Of a stretch of 64,000 nt of DNA, positions 22,500 to 42,534 are shown piece by piece. Position 1 is the stretch's first letter, and each line of letters opens with the position of its first letter. The notes under the pieces are model-generated. The model ran no database searches and had not been told where the DNA came from. It saw only the letters and a list, made by a program, of their open reading frames with translations. The stretch is from positions 81,593,603 to 81,657,602 of the forward strand of contig NC_054535.1 of assembly GCF_017654505.1 (NCBI RefSeq), read 5' to 3'. The stretch is from Polyodon spathula. Taxonomy: Eukaryota; Chordata; Actinopteri; Acipenseriformes; Polyodontidae. A program made the translations under genes and the position numbers.

Positions 22500-23964
22500 C
22501 CCACACAATTCTCTGAGTGATCTGGAACCATGGTGGGGCAGCCAGACAGCTCAATCTGAGAACACTTTGAACCGATCAGTGTACCCAGTGGAGCCCATAC
22601 TGACCAAAATAAAACCTCCAATGCCCAGTACAAATTATAAATTTGAAAAAACCAATAATAAAATGTATACCTTCTACAAATGCAATTTATGTTGTGAGAG
22701 GATAATTCAATTAAATAAATAAATAAATAAATAAACAGAATTAAATTGTAAAGCCAAGTCATTTATCACCTATATAAATGTTATATAAATAAATAGATGT
22801 GTGTTGTTTTTAAATTTAGATGTGTTTTTGCAGATCTGGCATTTATGTATTTCTGTATGTTCTTTTGTACTCTAATTGTAAGACCATTTTATAGTGTATC
22901 TATACATTGCCCTGATACCCACTGGTGAGCGGCATGTTAGAAAGTTGGAAAAATAAATAATATGTATATGATGGCTAATATATTATAATGTGATGACATA
23001 TTGATAGAATTATTTTCTTTCAGTCTTGTCAGTCAACTAGTCCGGGTAACTTTAGAGTCCAAATGTGTTTTTTTTTTTTTTTTTTTTTTAAACTTCCTAC
23101 CTCTTTGTCATGTGGCATCATTGTCATTGGATATTCACCTCCCAAAGGAGGTGGTGGAGCCCAGACATGCAAGCAAAACGTTAGGAAATGCGATAAAATT
23201 CGGTCTGAAAACATAACACGGTTCGTTATTGAGACGATCGCAAATGCCATGCATGCACCAGTTTTGATTTGTGGAGGATACAGGATTCAACTTTAATGTC
23301 TTTGAGTCAGATTACAGAAGACTGTGTTGATCTTTTTTGTTTGTTTGTTTTTTTTGCTATTCTGGGACTGAGAAGATCGATGTTTATAATTTCTTTTAGA
23401 CAGAAGATTCTTCCATTTTGTGTATTTTTTGGTTTTACCATGTTACTGTACTTGGAATAAAGTCAGTAGGGTGTGAACATAACTAGCTCTTGTCTCTTAT
23501 ATACAGTACGTAGGATAAATGAGCCTTTTGGATTTTAGCACTGTTTGAATATGTAGTGTGCAAGGTATATTTGTATTTGGACTAGTTTTAAATTGTAATA
23601 ATAAAATACTTTGTTTTGAATTCATCATGTAGAACCCTACATTTATCGAAATACTCAGACTAGACAACGTTTCTAGTGAATACAAAGGAACAGTTTTATT
23701 AAATAAAACTAAAGGAAAAAATAAAGGTGTAACAACTAAACTAAAATAATACAGAAGGGAAGAATTAACTAAACTAAACAGTACAGAAAAAGTTTAAACA
23801 ACACCCCACTCCCCCTGGTTGATCAGCAATCCAAAGCAATCTCTGGGAGATTCCCTTAAAAGTTACAACTGCATTCCTGACAGCGTTTTAAGACAAAGGT
23901 TAGTCTTAACAGGGGTATCATTAGTAAAACAAATATTTACTTTTATTAAAATTGCACACATACA
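22500..23964. other. Unassigned part of putative SPIN1 intron 1
   Basis: Contains a short (AAAT)n run near 22713-22733 and a poly-T near 23066-23089. Nothing recognisable as a gene. Confidence 0.45.
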
Positions 23965-23966
23965 TA

Positions 23967-25547
23967 CACAGCGCTGGAAATAATTAAGAGACCTCTGCAA
24001 AATTATCAGTTTCTCTGGTTTTATTATTTATAGGTATGTGTTTGGGTAAAATGAACATTTTTGTTTTATTCTATAAACTACTGATAACATTTCTCCCAAA
24101 TTCCAAATAAAAAATATTGTCATTTAGAGCATTTATTTGCAGAAAATGTGTTGTCAGACCTCAATAATGCAAAGAAAATAAGTTCATAATCATTTTTAAA
24201 CAACACACAATACTAATCTTTTAACTTAGGAAGAGCTCAGAAATCAATATTTGGTGGATTAACCCTGATTTTCAATCACAGCTTTCATGCGTCTTGGCAT
24301 GCTGGCCACCAGTCTTTCACATTGATGTTGGGTGACTTTATGCCACTCCTGGCGCAAAAATTCAAGCAACTCGGCTTTGTTTGATGGCTTGTGACCATCC
24401 ATCTTCCTCTTGATCACATTCCAGAGGTTTTCAGTGGGGATCAGGTCTGGAGATTGGGCTGGCCATGACAGGGTCTTGATCTGGTGGTCCTCCATCCACA
24501 CCTTGATTGACCTGGCTGTGTGGCATGGAGCATTGTCCTGTGGGAAAAACCAATCCTCAGAGTTGGGGAACATTGTCAGAGCAGAAGGAAGCAAGTTTTC
24601 TTCCAGGACAACCTTGTACTTGGCTTGGTTCATGCGCCCTTCACAAAGACAAATCTGCCCGATTCCAGCCTTGCTGAAGCACCCCCAGATCATCACCAAT
24701 CCTCCACCACATTTCACAGTGGGTGCGAGACACTGTGGCTTGTAGGCCTCTCCGGGTCTCCGTCTAACCATTAGACGACCAGGTGTTGGGCAAAGCTGAA
24801 AATTGGACTCATCAGTTTGGGTCCAATTCCTTATGGTCTTTTGCAAACCTCAGCCTGGCTCTTCTTTGCTTCTCATTGATGAAGGGCTTTTTTCTAGCTT
24901 TGCACGACTTTAGCCCTGCCCCTAGGAGCCTGTTTCGAACCATCCTTGCCGTGCACTTCACCCCAGCTGCCGTTTGCCATTCTTTTTGTAGGTCACTTGA
25001 TGTCATCCTACGGTTGCTGAGTGACATTCGAGTGAGTTGGCGGTCATCCCTGTCAGTGGAGAGTCGTTTTCTCCCTCTGCCGGTCTGTAGCTTTGTTGTC
25101 CCCAGTGTGTGCTGCTTGACCTTGTTCTTATGAATCGCCGTCTTTGAAATTTTAAGGATGGAAGAAACCTGACGCTCACTGTATCCCTCTGCCAGTAAAG
25201 CCAGAATTGAACCCTTCTTTTCCTCACTCAAAACTTTCTTTTTCAACTCTTTGGGTATGGTCAGTAGTTATTTTTTGATTCCAATTACTTTTGAGGTACT
25301 ACTAGCACTGTTTTGCCATCCAGCTGGTCCTATTGCAAGAGGATAGTGATGACCACAGGAGTGGTTTTTATACTTTTCCTCGTTAAATAAGATTTGGTTC
25401 AGGTGATCCCCTAATCAGTACCTCATTCAGTAGAATGAGGTGTGCCTGTGTTAGAATTCAACAGACACTGGAATGGATTGGCTGCCATACATGTAGAGAT
25501 GCTGATTTAAGAAAAATTTGCAGTGGTCTCTTAATTTTTTCCAGAGG

Positions 25548-25550
<3 letters not shown>
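23967..25550 (-). mobile_element. Tc1-like transposon, copy C, nearly complete
   Basis: Left end CACAGCGCTGGAAATAATT and right end (inverse) CACCTCTGGAAAAAATT, both followed by AAGAGACC; TA lies at 23965-23966. The right end runs straight into a (GT)n(TA)n tract that appears to have grown from the TIR/TA border. A transposase on the minus strand fills the body. It is a different family from copies A, B and E. Confidence 0.9.
24259..25246 (-). pseudogene. Tc1-like transposase with a single frameshift (copy C)
   Basis: DDE transposase of about 329 residues. It starts MKKKVLSEEKKGSILALL at 25246, has a paired-type helix-turn-helix DNA-binding region (ERQVSSILKISKTAIHKN) and an arginine-rich RGRKRLS linker, then the catalytic half: first Asp in QTDESNFQL, GGGLVMIWGCF, second Asp in PQDNAPCHTA, Glu in PTENLWN. 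There are 34 residues between Asp 2 and Glu, i.e. DD34E. One frame change at about 24812-24846 splits it into 144- and 195-codon stretches. Apart from that all expected motifs are present, which makes it the best preserved transposase here. Confidence 0.92.

Positions 25551-25640
<90 letters not shown>
25543..25640. repeat. Compound (GT)n(TA)n microsatellite at a Tc1 end
   Basis: GT repeats with one GG break (25545-25584), then about 55 bases of TA, then poly-T. It starts inside the right TIR of Tc1 copy C. Confidence 0.96.
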
Positions 25641-25644
<4 letters not shown>

Positions 25645-27402
25645 TTGATTCAGGAGGCAATTCTCACTCTTGCAAGATAAAGACGCTCTTTGCGTCTTTA
25701 TCAAGCTAGCTAAATTGGGATCCTAGCTTCTAACACAGAATGACAATTGCCTTATAAAACCCACATCAATTTGTTTAAATCACGTAAATCAAGTAAATAC
25801 TATAGTGTTCATTTACACAAAGCAATAATACTTTTCTTACATTCCACTTAAAACATTAATTTTACTTTTAAGGTCTGCTTATTCGAGTTCATAAGAGGAT
25901 TAAAACACGACTCATTGAATACTTAACAGATGTTTACTGCCTCCTCCAGCTAACCCTTGTCTTCAACAGTTGTGTTACGTCTTGACACAACATTTAACCA
26001 ATCGGAGAGTTGAAGGGGCGAATTTTAAGTGTTAAGCACTTAGAGAGGCTAAAATGTTATAAATGACTGCTAAAAAAATAGTGACAAGGAATCCAGGGTT
26101 ATCAAAATAAGCCAGCGATCAGCGCAGTCCACTGCCCAATACTGTATTTGCGCCAATTTGAGTTTTTTTTTTTTTTTTTTTGTGTGTGTTTTTGTTTTTT
26201 TTTTTAAATACATGGGTTCTTTGTGCAAATGGAAATGTAGCATTATTGCAGGGTCAAGTATCACATCATTTTAGTAAGCTTAAGTTGCATTGAAAGAATG
26301 ATGGTTGCATTTTGGTCCCTTTTTAAGTAGAATTATAATCATCTGTTTTTTGCTGGCCTTTTCTTTGCAGAAGGTGCTGTGTACTGTCGTCTGTTGACGT
26401 TGGGCTGCAGTCATAAACTAAGGTTGGGGGGGGGGGTTCCCCCATTTTCTGGAGCTTGCTGGGATATTTACTGTTCTGTAACACAGGGAACCTCAGACTT
26501 CTTTAAATTATTTTTTTAGTAATTTTACCCAGTAATTAGTAGAATATAAACAAAAATAATAAAAAAAATGGAAGTGCCGAGACTAGACCAATTAAGTATA
26601 TGAAGAATGGGAACAGGGCTTTTTTGTTATTTGATAATGCAAAAGTAGTGATTTCTTAAAATAAACTTGCAGTACCTCCTTTCTTTCTTTATTTATTTAT
26701 TTATTTATGTATTTATTTTTAATTCTAGGGAAAATACTGACCAAAACAACAATGTATTCTTGTTTTGTCCAAGTCATTTATGTTGTTTGTATTATTCAAA
26801 TTGCTTTACATTTTTGGAATCTAGAGTTGGTGACTTACTTGTGCATGGCTTTTGGCTACATTTTGGAACATTTTGCCTGAATTTAAATATTTTACAAGGA
26901 CATGTATTTTTTATCCTTGTGGATCACACACGCCAGGATGAAAGCATCCAGGGTCACTTTTTTACAGTGTTTTAGTTATGCATAAATTCTGTCTTTCAAA
27001 AAAAACACTAAAAACAATGTTGCTGTTTTTGAAACAAAATAAGCTTCTTAATTTAGTTGGATGATGTTATATTTTGACTTGTTTTTTGATGCATCAGATG
27101 ATTTAAACTTTAGGCCTACAGTACATGTCTATGTATATTAGTTTCATCTCCAGTACCAGTCAGGATACAAAGTCGTATTATTGCTTTTACAGGAACCTGG
27201 GATTGAACCTTGTCTCGGCAGCTCCTTGAAAACCCATCTGTACATCTAGCATCCTCTCTGGGAAACGCTACTATATGCAGCCAGTCTGCATGTTGGATTA
27301 AAGAAAATTAGCTTTCTCTTGCTGTAGTCTTCTCACAGTATTGGTTATTATTGATATTTCACCCTAGTCTGGCAGCTTTGCTGCTCGTCTAAACACAGAT
27401 GA
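25645..27402 (+). other. End of putative SPIN1 intron 1 and 5' untranslated exon part
   Basis: No other gene. Poly-T near 26163-26180, a G run near 26426, (TTTA)n near 26690-26710. A 3' splice site for the exon with the SPIN1 start codon could be TTTCACCCTAG at about 27366 or AACACAG at about 27398. Confidence 0.4.
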
Positions 27403-34143
<6,741 letters not shown>

Positions 34144-34927
34144 GCTTCCTTAAAAGAAGAAACAAAAAAACTTTGCCAAATGTTTTGAACTTTTTCTCTG
34201 GACAACTTGAGGGGACAAAATGGATATTTTGCTTTCCAGGCTCATAGTAACATGCTGTATCCGCCAGCCCACAATCCCTGCCATCCAGCATAGCTTTGTT
34301 TCTTTCCATTTTTTTTTGGGCATGGGAATGGCACTGCCCAACATAACAATATTCAACACATAGGACAGAGGAACATGCCCCAGGAGGATGCAGTCTTCAC
34401 ACATTGTTGTTATAAGTTAAGAAGTTCATTCTTCAAGATGTGTCTGTACAAGATAAACCACTCCAAGAACAGAAGAAATAGACAGAAGGTAATCAGACAG
34501 ATAGCAACAGTTTTCAAAGTAAGCTTGGGAGAATTTATTCTGGCAAATCTAGAGGAACCTTTTAGTTTTTGTTAATTATGATTTCAGTTTAGTTTTTTCT
34601 CTTACTAAAACAGTTTTTTTTTTTGTTTTAATCTATTGAAAATGTCACTTTTTTTAAAATGTTTAAACCCACATCTTTAAAGGATTAAAATCATCAAATG
34701 TGGAAGCTTGCAATCTGTATAGGATAAAGCAAATTTTAAACCTTTTCTGAATGCATACACACTTCCATATAAATAACTTAATAACTGTTAAGTTTGTTAC
34801 ATCTGTTTAAATTATTTGCAGATGTAACATTTTGCCTTAATTCACCTTAGTCTTGAATTTGCAAATATTTTTTTTTCTTTACAAAATATACAGATTGCTT
34901 TGGAATTTTCAGTGCAATTCTGTTTTT

Positions 34928-34962
<35 letters not shown>

Positions 34963-35419
34963 CAAACATCTCCTCTGGCTAAAACCAATTTGGAAGGTTA
35001 ATTTCTAGTATGTGTTGCATATCTTGCCTGTCATGTCCATTTGGTGATTGTTAGGTACATTTGGTATTATTAGATATGCAGTTTTGAAGTATGCACGTTA
35101 AAGCAGATCTGTATCACGAAAGCAAGTACCACACTGGATTAAAGAATGCTGTTTGTATGCCTTGCTTCAAGACTGCTTCGCTTCCCAGGTCAGTGTTTCA
35201 GCATCAGGGCATGTAACATCAAGAACGCCTGCAAGTATGGCATGAAAACCGCTTTCCTTAACCTAGTGTGGTACCGGATGTCATTTAAAATGACATTTTT
35301 TTTTTGGTTTTAGTTTAACAAGTGATCTTTTAAAACTGTTTGGTCCCTGTTTTAGTTTTTGAACCCACAAAAAAATGCACTCAAATCTATAATCGCTCAA
35401 GGAAACGTATATATATATA
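34144..35419 (+). other. SPIN1: SPIN1 3' untranslated region, probable
   Basis: AT-rich sequence directly after the stop. SPIN1 mRNAs have multi-kilobase 3' UTRs (recalled), so it probably continues past this interval. Contains an (AAT)n run at about 34929-34963. The polyadenylation site cannot be fixed from sequence alone. Confidence 0.45.
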
Positions 35420-35529
35420 TTAGTGCCTATAGAATGTCTACACCCCCTTGAACTTTTTCACACATTTTGTTGTGTCAGTGCGCCTCAGTGTTTCATTCAT
35501 TTAAATGAGGATTTTTTTTTCCTCGTATA

Positions 35530-35569
<40 letters not shown>

Positions 35570-35588
35570 TATATTATATGTATATATT
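35420..35588. repeat. Extra Tc1 terminal segment and (TA)n beside copy D
   Basis: 35422-35525 repeats, with differences, the start of the Tc1 copy at 35591: AGTGCCTATAGAATGTC, CACCCCCTTGAACTTTTTCAC, TTTAAATGAGGATTTTTTT. A (TA)n-rich stretch at 35526-35588 separates the two. It is a second insertion cut short, or a duplication of the TIR end. Confidence 0.75.
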
Positions 35589-35590
35589 TA

Positions 35591-36698
35591 CAGTGCCTAT
35601 AGAAAGTTTACACCCCCTTGAACTTTTTCACATTTTGTGTATCAGTGCCTCAGTTTCATGCATTTAAATGAGGATTTTTTTCTCCACTTATCTACACACC
35701 ATATCCCACACCATTAAAGGGAAAAAAGTTTTTATTGAGAAAAAAATTATGTATTAAAAATACAAAACTGAAAGATCAGAATTGGATAAGTCTCCACCCC
35801 CCTGAGTTAATATTTTGTGGAAGCACCTTTGGCAGCAATTACAGCTGTGAGTCTGTTGGGATAGGTCTCTACCAACTTTGCACACCTAGATTTGGCAATA
35901 TTACAAAACTGTTCAAGCTCTGTCAAGTTCCTTGGGGAGAGTTGATGGACAGCAATCTTCAAGTCATGCCACAGATTTTAGATTTGATTTATGTCAGGGC
36001 TCTGACTGAGCCACTCAAGGACATTTACCTTTTTGTTTCATAGCCACTCCAGTGTAGCTTTGGGTGTGTGCTTTGGGTCGTCGTCATGCTGAAAGGTGAA
36101 CTTCCGGCCCAGTTTCAGCTTTCTTGCAGAGGACAGCAGGTTTTCCTCAAGGACTTCTCTATACTTTGCTCCATTAATTTTCCTTTCTATCCTGACAAGT
36201 GCCCCAGTCCCTGCTGACGAGAAACATCCTTATAACATGATGCTGCCACCACCATGATTCACGGTAGGGATGGTGTTCTTTGGGTGATGCGCTGTGTTGG
36301 GTTTGCGCCAAATGCTCCAAGAGATATTCAAGGCCTTTGATATTTTTTGATACCCATCCCCTGATCTGTGCCTTTCAACAACTTTGTCCCGGAGTTCTTT
36401 TGAAAGCACCTTGGTGCTCATGGTTGAGTCTTTGCTTTGAAATGCACTACTCACTACACCTGAGCTAATTTAGGATTGCTATTACAAGGAGGGTGGACAC
36501 TTATCCAACCAAGTTATTTCAGTTTTTATTTTTATTTAATTTTCTACAAATTTCTACAATATTTTTTCACTTGGAAGTTGTGGGGTAGGATGTGTAGATA
36601 GATGAAAAAAAAACGATTTTAATGCGGTTTAATTCCAGGCTATAAGGCAACAAAAGGTGAACATTTTGAAAGGGTTTAGACTTTATAGGCACGAGCAG
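35591..36698 (-). mobile_element. Tc1-like transposon, copy D, internally deleted
   Basis: CAGTGCCTATAGAAAGT on the left after TA (35589-35590); a degraded inverse end (CTTTATAGGCACGAGCAG) on the right before TA (36699-36700). About 1.1 kb. Same family as copy B, in the opposite orientation. Confidence 0.88.
35805..36424 (-). pseudogene. Tc1-like transposase, internally deleted (copy D)
   Basis: Minus strand. It starts [18 protein letters not shown] at about 36421, keeps [11 protein letters not shown], then jumps to [16 protein letters not shown], losing about half of the DNA-binding part and the first catalytic Asp region. The rest (GGGSIML, then out of frame the DND and NP-E blocks down to about 35805) is broken. 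Confidence 0.82.
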
Positions 36699-36700
36699 TA

Positions 36701-37192
36701 AACGTAATTATAAAAAGCCTGCGGGTCGATGTAAAGCTATGGGATATCTTTTACAAATACAGAATCTCTGGATGAATTGAGTGTTTATTATCATTTGGAA
36801 TCGGTTGTTTATTACCCTTTTTCTGTTTTGCCGGATTACAATTTGAGCCTTAAGCAGTATGCCTCAGTGCTCTGTTGAATGGTAAATAAACATTGCAGTA
36901 TTGGTACAGTAGTATCATTTTTCAGTGCATTCCCGTCAAGTTGTATTTTACAGTATTTAACATGGGTAACCAAAGGCAAGTAAATTGATTCTCATGAACA
37001 TTTATAAAGCACTAAATATCCATGTTGTAAATGTGATTCATTGTGTTCATGACAGTGCTCGGTCTTGCAATTCATCCTCTGCATCCTGCCGTTCTGTCAA
37101 GTTACTTTTTTTTTCTAGGGGGTGGGAGTGGGGTGTCCACCCCAAACCTCACCCCCATTAATAATAAATTCATTTTATTTTATTATTATTAT

Positions 37193-37231
<39 letters not shown>

Positions 37232-38163
37232 CTGATGCTAAAAATACTTCTGTGTAAATCTCCAACCTGAGCCTTTTGAGATGAAGCTCAATGTTATTCG
37301 TAGCATTTAAGTGGATATCAAGCAACAGAACAACTTTAATGGTTAAGTTTCAGAATAATACTTGAAACAAAGCCTGCTTGAGTTAAGGTAGTCATTCAGA
37401 ATATTTGCAGTCCATTGTGAGAGCTATTACTGTATTGATACGTGGGTATTACAATATTTAAACAGTACTTATTTTACAAAGCAAGGTTCTTTGTATTCCC
37501 TTAACCCGACCTCCTTGTTATGCTGCTTCTTGCTTATTGTACAGTAAATATAAATGGATCCTGCTGATGTATACCTTCAGTCACTCCTGGATACTAAATC
37601 TCTATTTCTAGTGACAAATGATTTATTTAGTGTATGGAATTTTGTAATCCCTGTCCATCTGCTTTGGGCTCAGGTTTCAGATCTGTAAGCAGTTCTTGTG
37701 TTACCTTGGTAACTAAATGCAAGTCCCTTGTTACAGGGATTCCATGTTACTTTCCGGATGTCTTGGGGCTTTTAACAGTGCAAGTCTGAAATATATATGT
37801 ATATGTATATAATTATTGGCCTTTTTCATTTACCTACCGTAGCATTGTTGTACTGTGTTTGATGTCCGGTCCATGTTGGAAGCTTTTAAATAGACAATTA
37901 TTTTTGCATGCTTAGTTCAGGTAGCACAGTTAAGGTAACTAGTGAGTTGCATGTTAAGCAGGATTATTATTTGTTTTTTGTTTAATTTACTTTTATTTAC
38001 ATCCTTTTGTGTCTTTATCATGCTGTTTTTTTTTTTAAGATTCTTGGTAGGATCAATTGCACTGGTGATGCAAGCAGAGTGCCAACTAAGGCCAGTGGTA
38101 TGTGTGTGTCATACAGCATTTGAGGGACCATAGATGTTCACTGATAAATACTGGTAGTATTGG

Positions 38164-38196
<33 letters not shown>

Positions 38197-40949
38197 GTGT
38201 ATTCTCTGAGTGCCAAAATCGAAGACGACAAAAATAAAAAATACTGAAATAGTCTAACAAGAATTATGTTTAAAAAAAAAAAAAAAAAAAGTTTTTTCAG
38301 GTTTTATATTACATATCAGAATAAATGACTTTTTTTTTTTTTTTTTTTTATAACTTGCAAAAATGAAAGATAGTGGCAAAAGATAGTGGCAAAAGATATC
38401 CCAATATGGTTCCTTTTAAGATGCTGTTTTTTGGGTTTTTTTTGTGTAATTATACAGTGCAGTTTAATGGTTACAGATACATGTGGAGTTGAATGGTCTT
38501 CATGTTCTGTTTTGCGTCTAGATAAATGACTTCTATTTGCCCTTTTTTTTTGTTTTTTGTTTTTAAACAATGTAGATAGTTCATGTCCTTTGCATTTAGA
38601 AATATAAACACTTAAAATAAAAAGATTACTTAATTCTGTAAGTAATTTTTTTTTTTTATAATTATGATGTAACTCTATCCTTATAACATTTAAAAAAAAA
38701 TAAAAACTTAATGTGCAATTCAGTGTTGGAAGCGTTTATGATTTAGTTGAATTACATACTGTCTTGGCATGTCCACAGGAAAAGCTCCATACTATGAGCA
38801 AAGACAAAGCTGTTCACATATTGAAAACAATTATTGGTTAGTGAATTGATACATTTGTCAGGGCTAAATGTGTTAAGGTAAGTACATATGAATAGCTTGA
38901 ATGAAAGGTAGGCTTACTCAGTGTGGTGTGAACATGGACTGTGTATACCATTCCTTCCCTACAAGAGCTGCATGGGATTATTTTCCCAACTAACTGCTTT
39001 GTGGACTGTGTGAACATTTCATTTTTGGGGGCAGTTGTATTGATGGGTGGGACACAACTGTTCTTGCACCATCCCGCATACTGTATTTTCTTTAAGGTGG
39101 GCTTTTCTACAATCTAGGAACATATTATGAAGTTAGTCTTGAGTTTATAATAATGTCTGAGTTCCTTTAGTACACGTAAAAATAATTGCAAGATGATTAC
39201 AATTTGCACATTTAACAAAGGAGGTCATATATAAAACTTATAAAAGATATCTTTCATACAGCAACATGCCTGTTAATGCCGTCTCATTCTGCAATATGTT
39301 GTCAAACCGCTATCTGTGTTTCTAGTTGGTCCATTATAATCGCAATTCAATTCAATGATTCTCATGTTTTGCTGATGCATATCTTAGATTTAATCAAAGT
39401 AGCCCTGTAACTATCCCTAATAATTTACCAGAGTTCAGAATTGGAAAAAAAAGTATTCTGTCACAACACCAGTAACACGCAAGTAGGACTTTTGCACACA
39501 TGTCCAATGTCTTGCAAAGAAAACCTGATCTACTAAAGTTGTTTAATTGCAGTAAATGGCAGTGTATCTTTAATTCAAATGTAATATGTGCTAATGATGT
39601 TCATCTGCCTATTTCAGCTGTGTGTGTATGTACTCTGTATGTTTTGTTTAAAATGCTGTTCATCTCATTGTACTTCGATTACAGTTTTATCCTTAATAAA
39701 TACATGCTTACAACCTGCACTCCAATGCCAGTCTGTGAAAATTGTATGTTGTGCTAACTGATCCTCCACCCCCACTCCCCCACTCCAATGCCTGATTATC
39801 ACCCAAAAGCAACACGCTTGCCATTATTTGCAAATTTGATGAATTGAATACATTTTGTGAATAGAGAATCTTTGTGTAAAGTAAAAGTACACCTAAGCTA
39901 ATTTCATGCTTGTGCTAAAATGACTTAAAAAAAAAAAAAAAAAAAAAAAATCTTCATATAAATCTAGAATTGAAAACTTTATTCTATCCATCTCTTCCTT
40001 TTTGTCAAATAATTTGGAAAGTAGGTTGGTGCATAATGGGTTGTCTAAAAGTACTTTATCTGTCATCTATAACCAACAACAATTAATAACCTTAAAAAAA
40101 ATAAAAAAAAGTTATGCCTTGAAATATAATAGTCTGATGCTTTCTAGAACCATGTTGTGGTTGCCTTAAAGAAAAGAGGAGTTATGTACCGACTGTTCCC
40201 TAGTTCTGTGTGCAAAAGAAGGGTGTCAAAGACTAGATTTTTTTCCACATTATGAAAAAATACTGTCCTCAGGACTTTTAATTAAAAAGGCTATTGTGTA
40301 AAGTGAAGTTTAATGTACTGCTAGTCTATTTTCCATCTGCATGACCATATGACTGACTGGAAGGGCTCATTTTGATGGTTTTGCACTCATCTAATATTTA
40401 ACTTAAGAAGTCATTCAGGAGCACTATATATATTTTTTTTAAAGACAGTGTACTAAAAAGAATGTTAAGCTATGCAGAATTTTAGGTAGAAAACTCTCAG
40501 TGCACTTGCAAATATGGTCATCTGATTGACAGGAAAATCCAGGCAACTATCTTGCCAAAAGTGAAGCGCCAGACAAGAAATTCACTTCCATATTTGTCAA
40601 CCTTCAATCGATGGAAGTTGCCAACAGTATTCAAGGCAGGTAAATTTAAACTCTTGGTAGTCGGGGCCATGCTTTGAATTTACCTCCATTCACTCTCAAA
40701 TGTCAAGCACAATTCTGAGGCAGCACCAGGTGACCTGGTTGGACGTAAGTAAAGACCACGACACACGCTACTTAAAGAACCCTCCTTCAGCCGAGCCAAT
40801 ACAGTTCTGCCATAAACTGAAGTCCCTCCTAACTCTTGAGCTCTGCTGAATTATAATCAAGATTAGTGTTGAATTTGCATGCGGTGTGTTCCATTTCAAT
40901 TCGGAGACGACCACCAACGACATTATGTATGGGATATGCCTGTTCCCAT
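36701..40949. other. SPIN1 3' flank, no gene recognised
   Basis: AT-rich, with mononucleotide tracts: poly-T 37192-37231, poly-A about 38164-38195, poly-A about 38272-38290, poly-T about 38330-38350, poly-A about 39928-39950. It may include the far end of the SPIN1 3' UTR. No coding signal. Confidence 0.5.
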
Positions 40950-41949
40950 TGGGTAGATATCGCTGAGCTGTCTATACCAGAGCTGCCGATAGGCCCCTTC
41001 CTGGGATGACGTACTCGGTTCCACCCACCAAGGGATTAAAATAGTCATCCTGAGGAAGCCATTTCTCTTTTCCTTCTCAAGATGACCTCTATGTCTAGCT
41101 GAGCGTGTTGATAGAAAAGAGCTGCTTGAGTCGATTGTATTTCCCTTGCATTCCTGATGAAAGCTGGCTCGCAGTTTTCCCAGAATCAGCGGCGTACCCA
41201 GCCCACCTCAGTGAGTCGGGCCTTGTAAACAAACAGTGTGCTCTCCCCTATCTTGTGGTTTTCTCTGTCTGCTTCCGAATCTGCCCTTGTGTCCCCCTGG
41301 TGCATGCTACGCCCTATTATTTTTACCCTCGCAGTTTGCTGTGGTGTGTGTATATATTTGGTTCTTTACTGCCTTGCAGTTTAGAAATAAATAAAAAATA
41401 ATAAGCATGATTCTTCCACTGGGACCCAGCTCTGCTGTGCCCCGCTGTTGAGTGGCATCCGCCGGCTTGTTTTAGCCCGCCTACTTACTGGTGTGTGTGT
41501 GTTTTTCTTTACTGCCTTGCAGTTTAAAAAGTAAAACTAGTAGCTGTGTGTGTAAGCTTCTATTTTTTTCCTATTACTGCCCTTGGAGTTTAAAAAAAAA
41601 AAAAACATGCTGCAGCTCCTTGAGCCTGTGCTCTACTCTGGTATATGCTACACACTGCCATGTTGTGTAACTGCATGTGGTCCAGAACCAGGTTATCGTC
41701 ACACAGCACCGCATGGTGCTAGCATGGCTGAGCTGTACGCGGCGTTGGGAGCCCCTGGCCAGACAGCAGGCTCAGCCAATAACGCTGGCCCCGGAGCTGA
41801 CCCCGCCTGCACTGGTGGTCGCCCTGGATGTGACAGAACCGGATGACAGCATTGCTGAGGGGGACCATTCCTTCAGAAGCAGTTCCTACCTCCCCTGACC
41901 ATTCCTTTGGACCAGTGGTTGAAGAATTGCTGCTGCGTTCTTACTGAGA

Positions 41950-42534
41950 ATGCAAGGCGTCTCGGCATGTAGCCTCAATGCTCCCCTCCTGTACTCTGGT
42001 ACGCGAGAGAACGAGATGCTGGCGCTGCCGTACTCACCAGGCTGTCTGGCCGGGCGAATGCTTTATCACAGTGGACCGAAAGGACACGTATTCCACGTCC
42101 CTAGTCGTCCAGCGCAAAGGAAGTATCTCTTTAAATTTTCTGTGTTGCCATTCGGCCTCTCCTTAAACCCCTGCACATTTTCAAAGTGCATGGATGTCAT
42201 CCTAGCTCCCTTGCAGCTGTAAGGGATCAGGATGATGAACTACCTGGATGACTGGTTGATTTGTCCCAGTCGCAGGAAGCAGCAGTGGCCCATATAGCAC
42301 TTTGTAATGAGCCAGTTAATACTGGTGCAAAGTACGGTCTACTTAGGTCTCTGGCTGGATTCCTTTACGATGCGAGCCTACCTGTCAGAAGACAGAGTAG
42401 CTGCCATTCACAACTCTCTTGCCCTGTTAAATAAGAATCCACAGTATAATTGGTGTTGTGTTAAACTATTGGGTCTGATGGCTGCAGCTTCATCACCCAC
42501 CCAACTAGGTTTACTCCACATGTGCCCGATCTAA
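41950..42534 (+). pseudogene. DIRS reverse transcriptase fragments
   Basis: Two or three frames give the RT palm with YLDD at about 42241-42252, followed by the start of the RNase H-side connection (LGLMAAASSPTQLGLLHM). Residues before the palm are shifted into another frame at about 41978-42166. Non-functional. Confidence 0.78.

Noticed and set aside
23029..23296. Overlapping open frames on both strands near 23.1 kb
   Set aside because: They depend on a poly-T run and show no family motifs.
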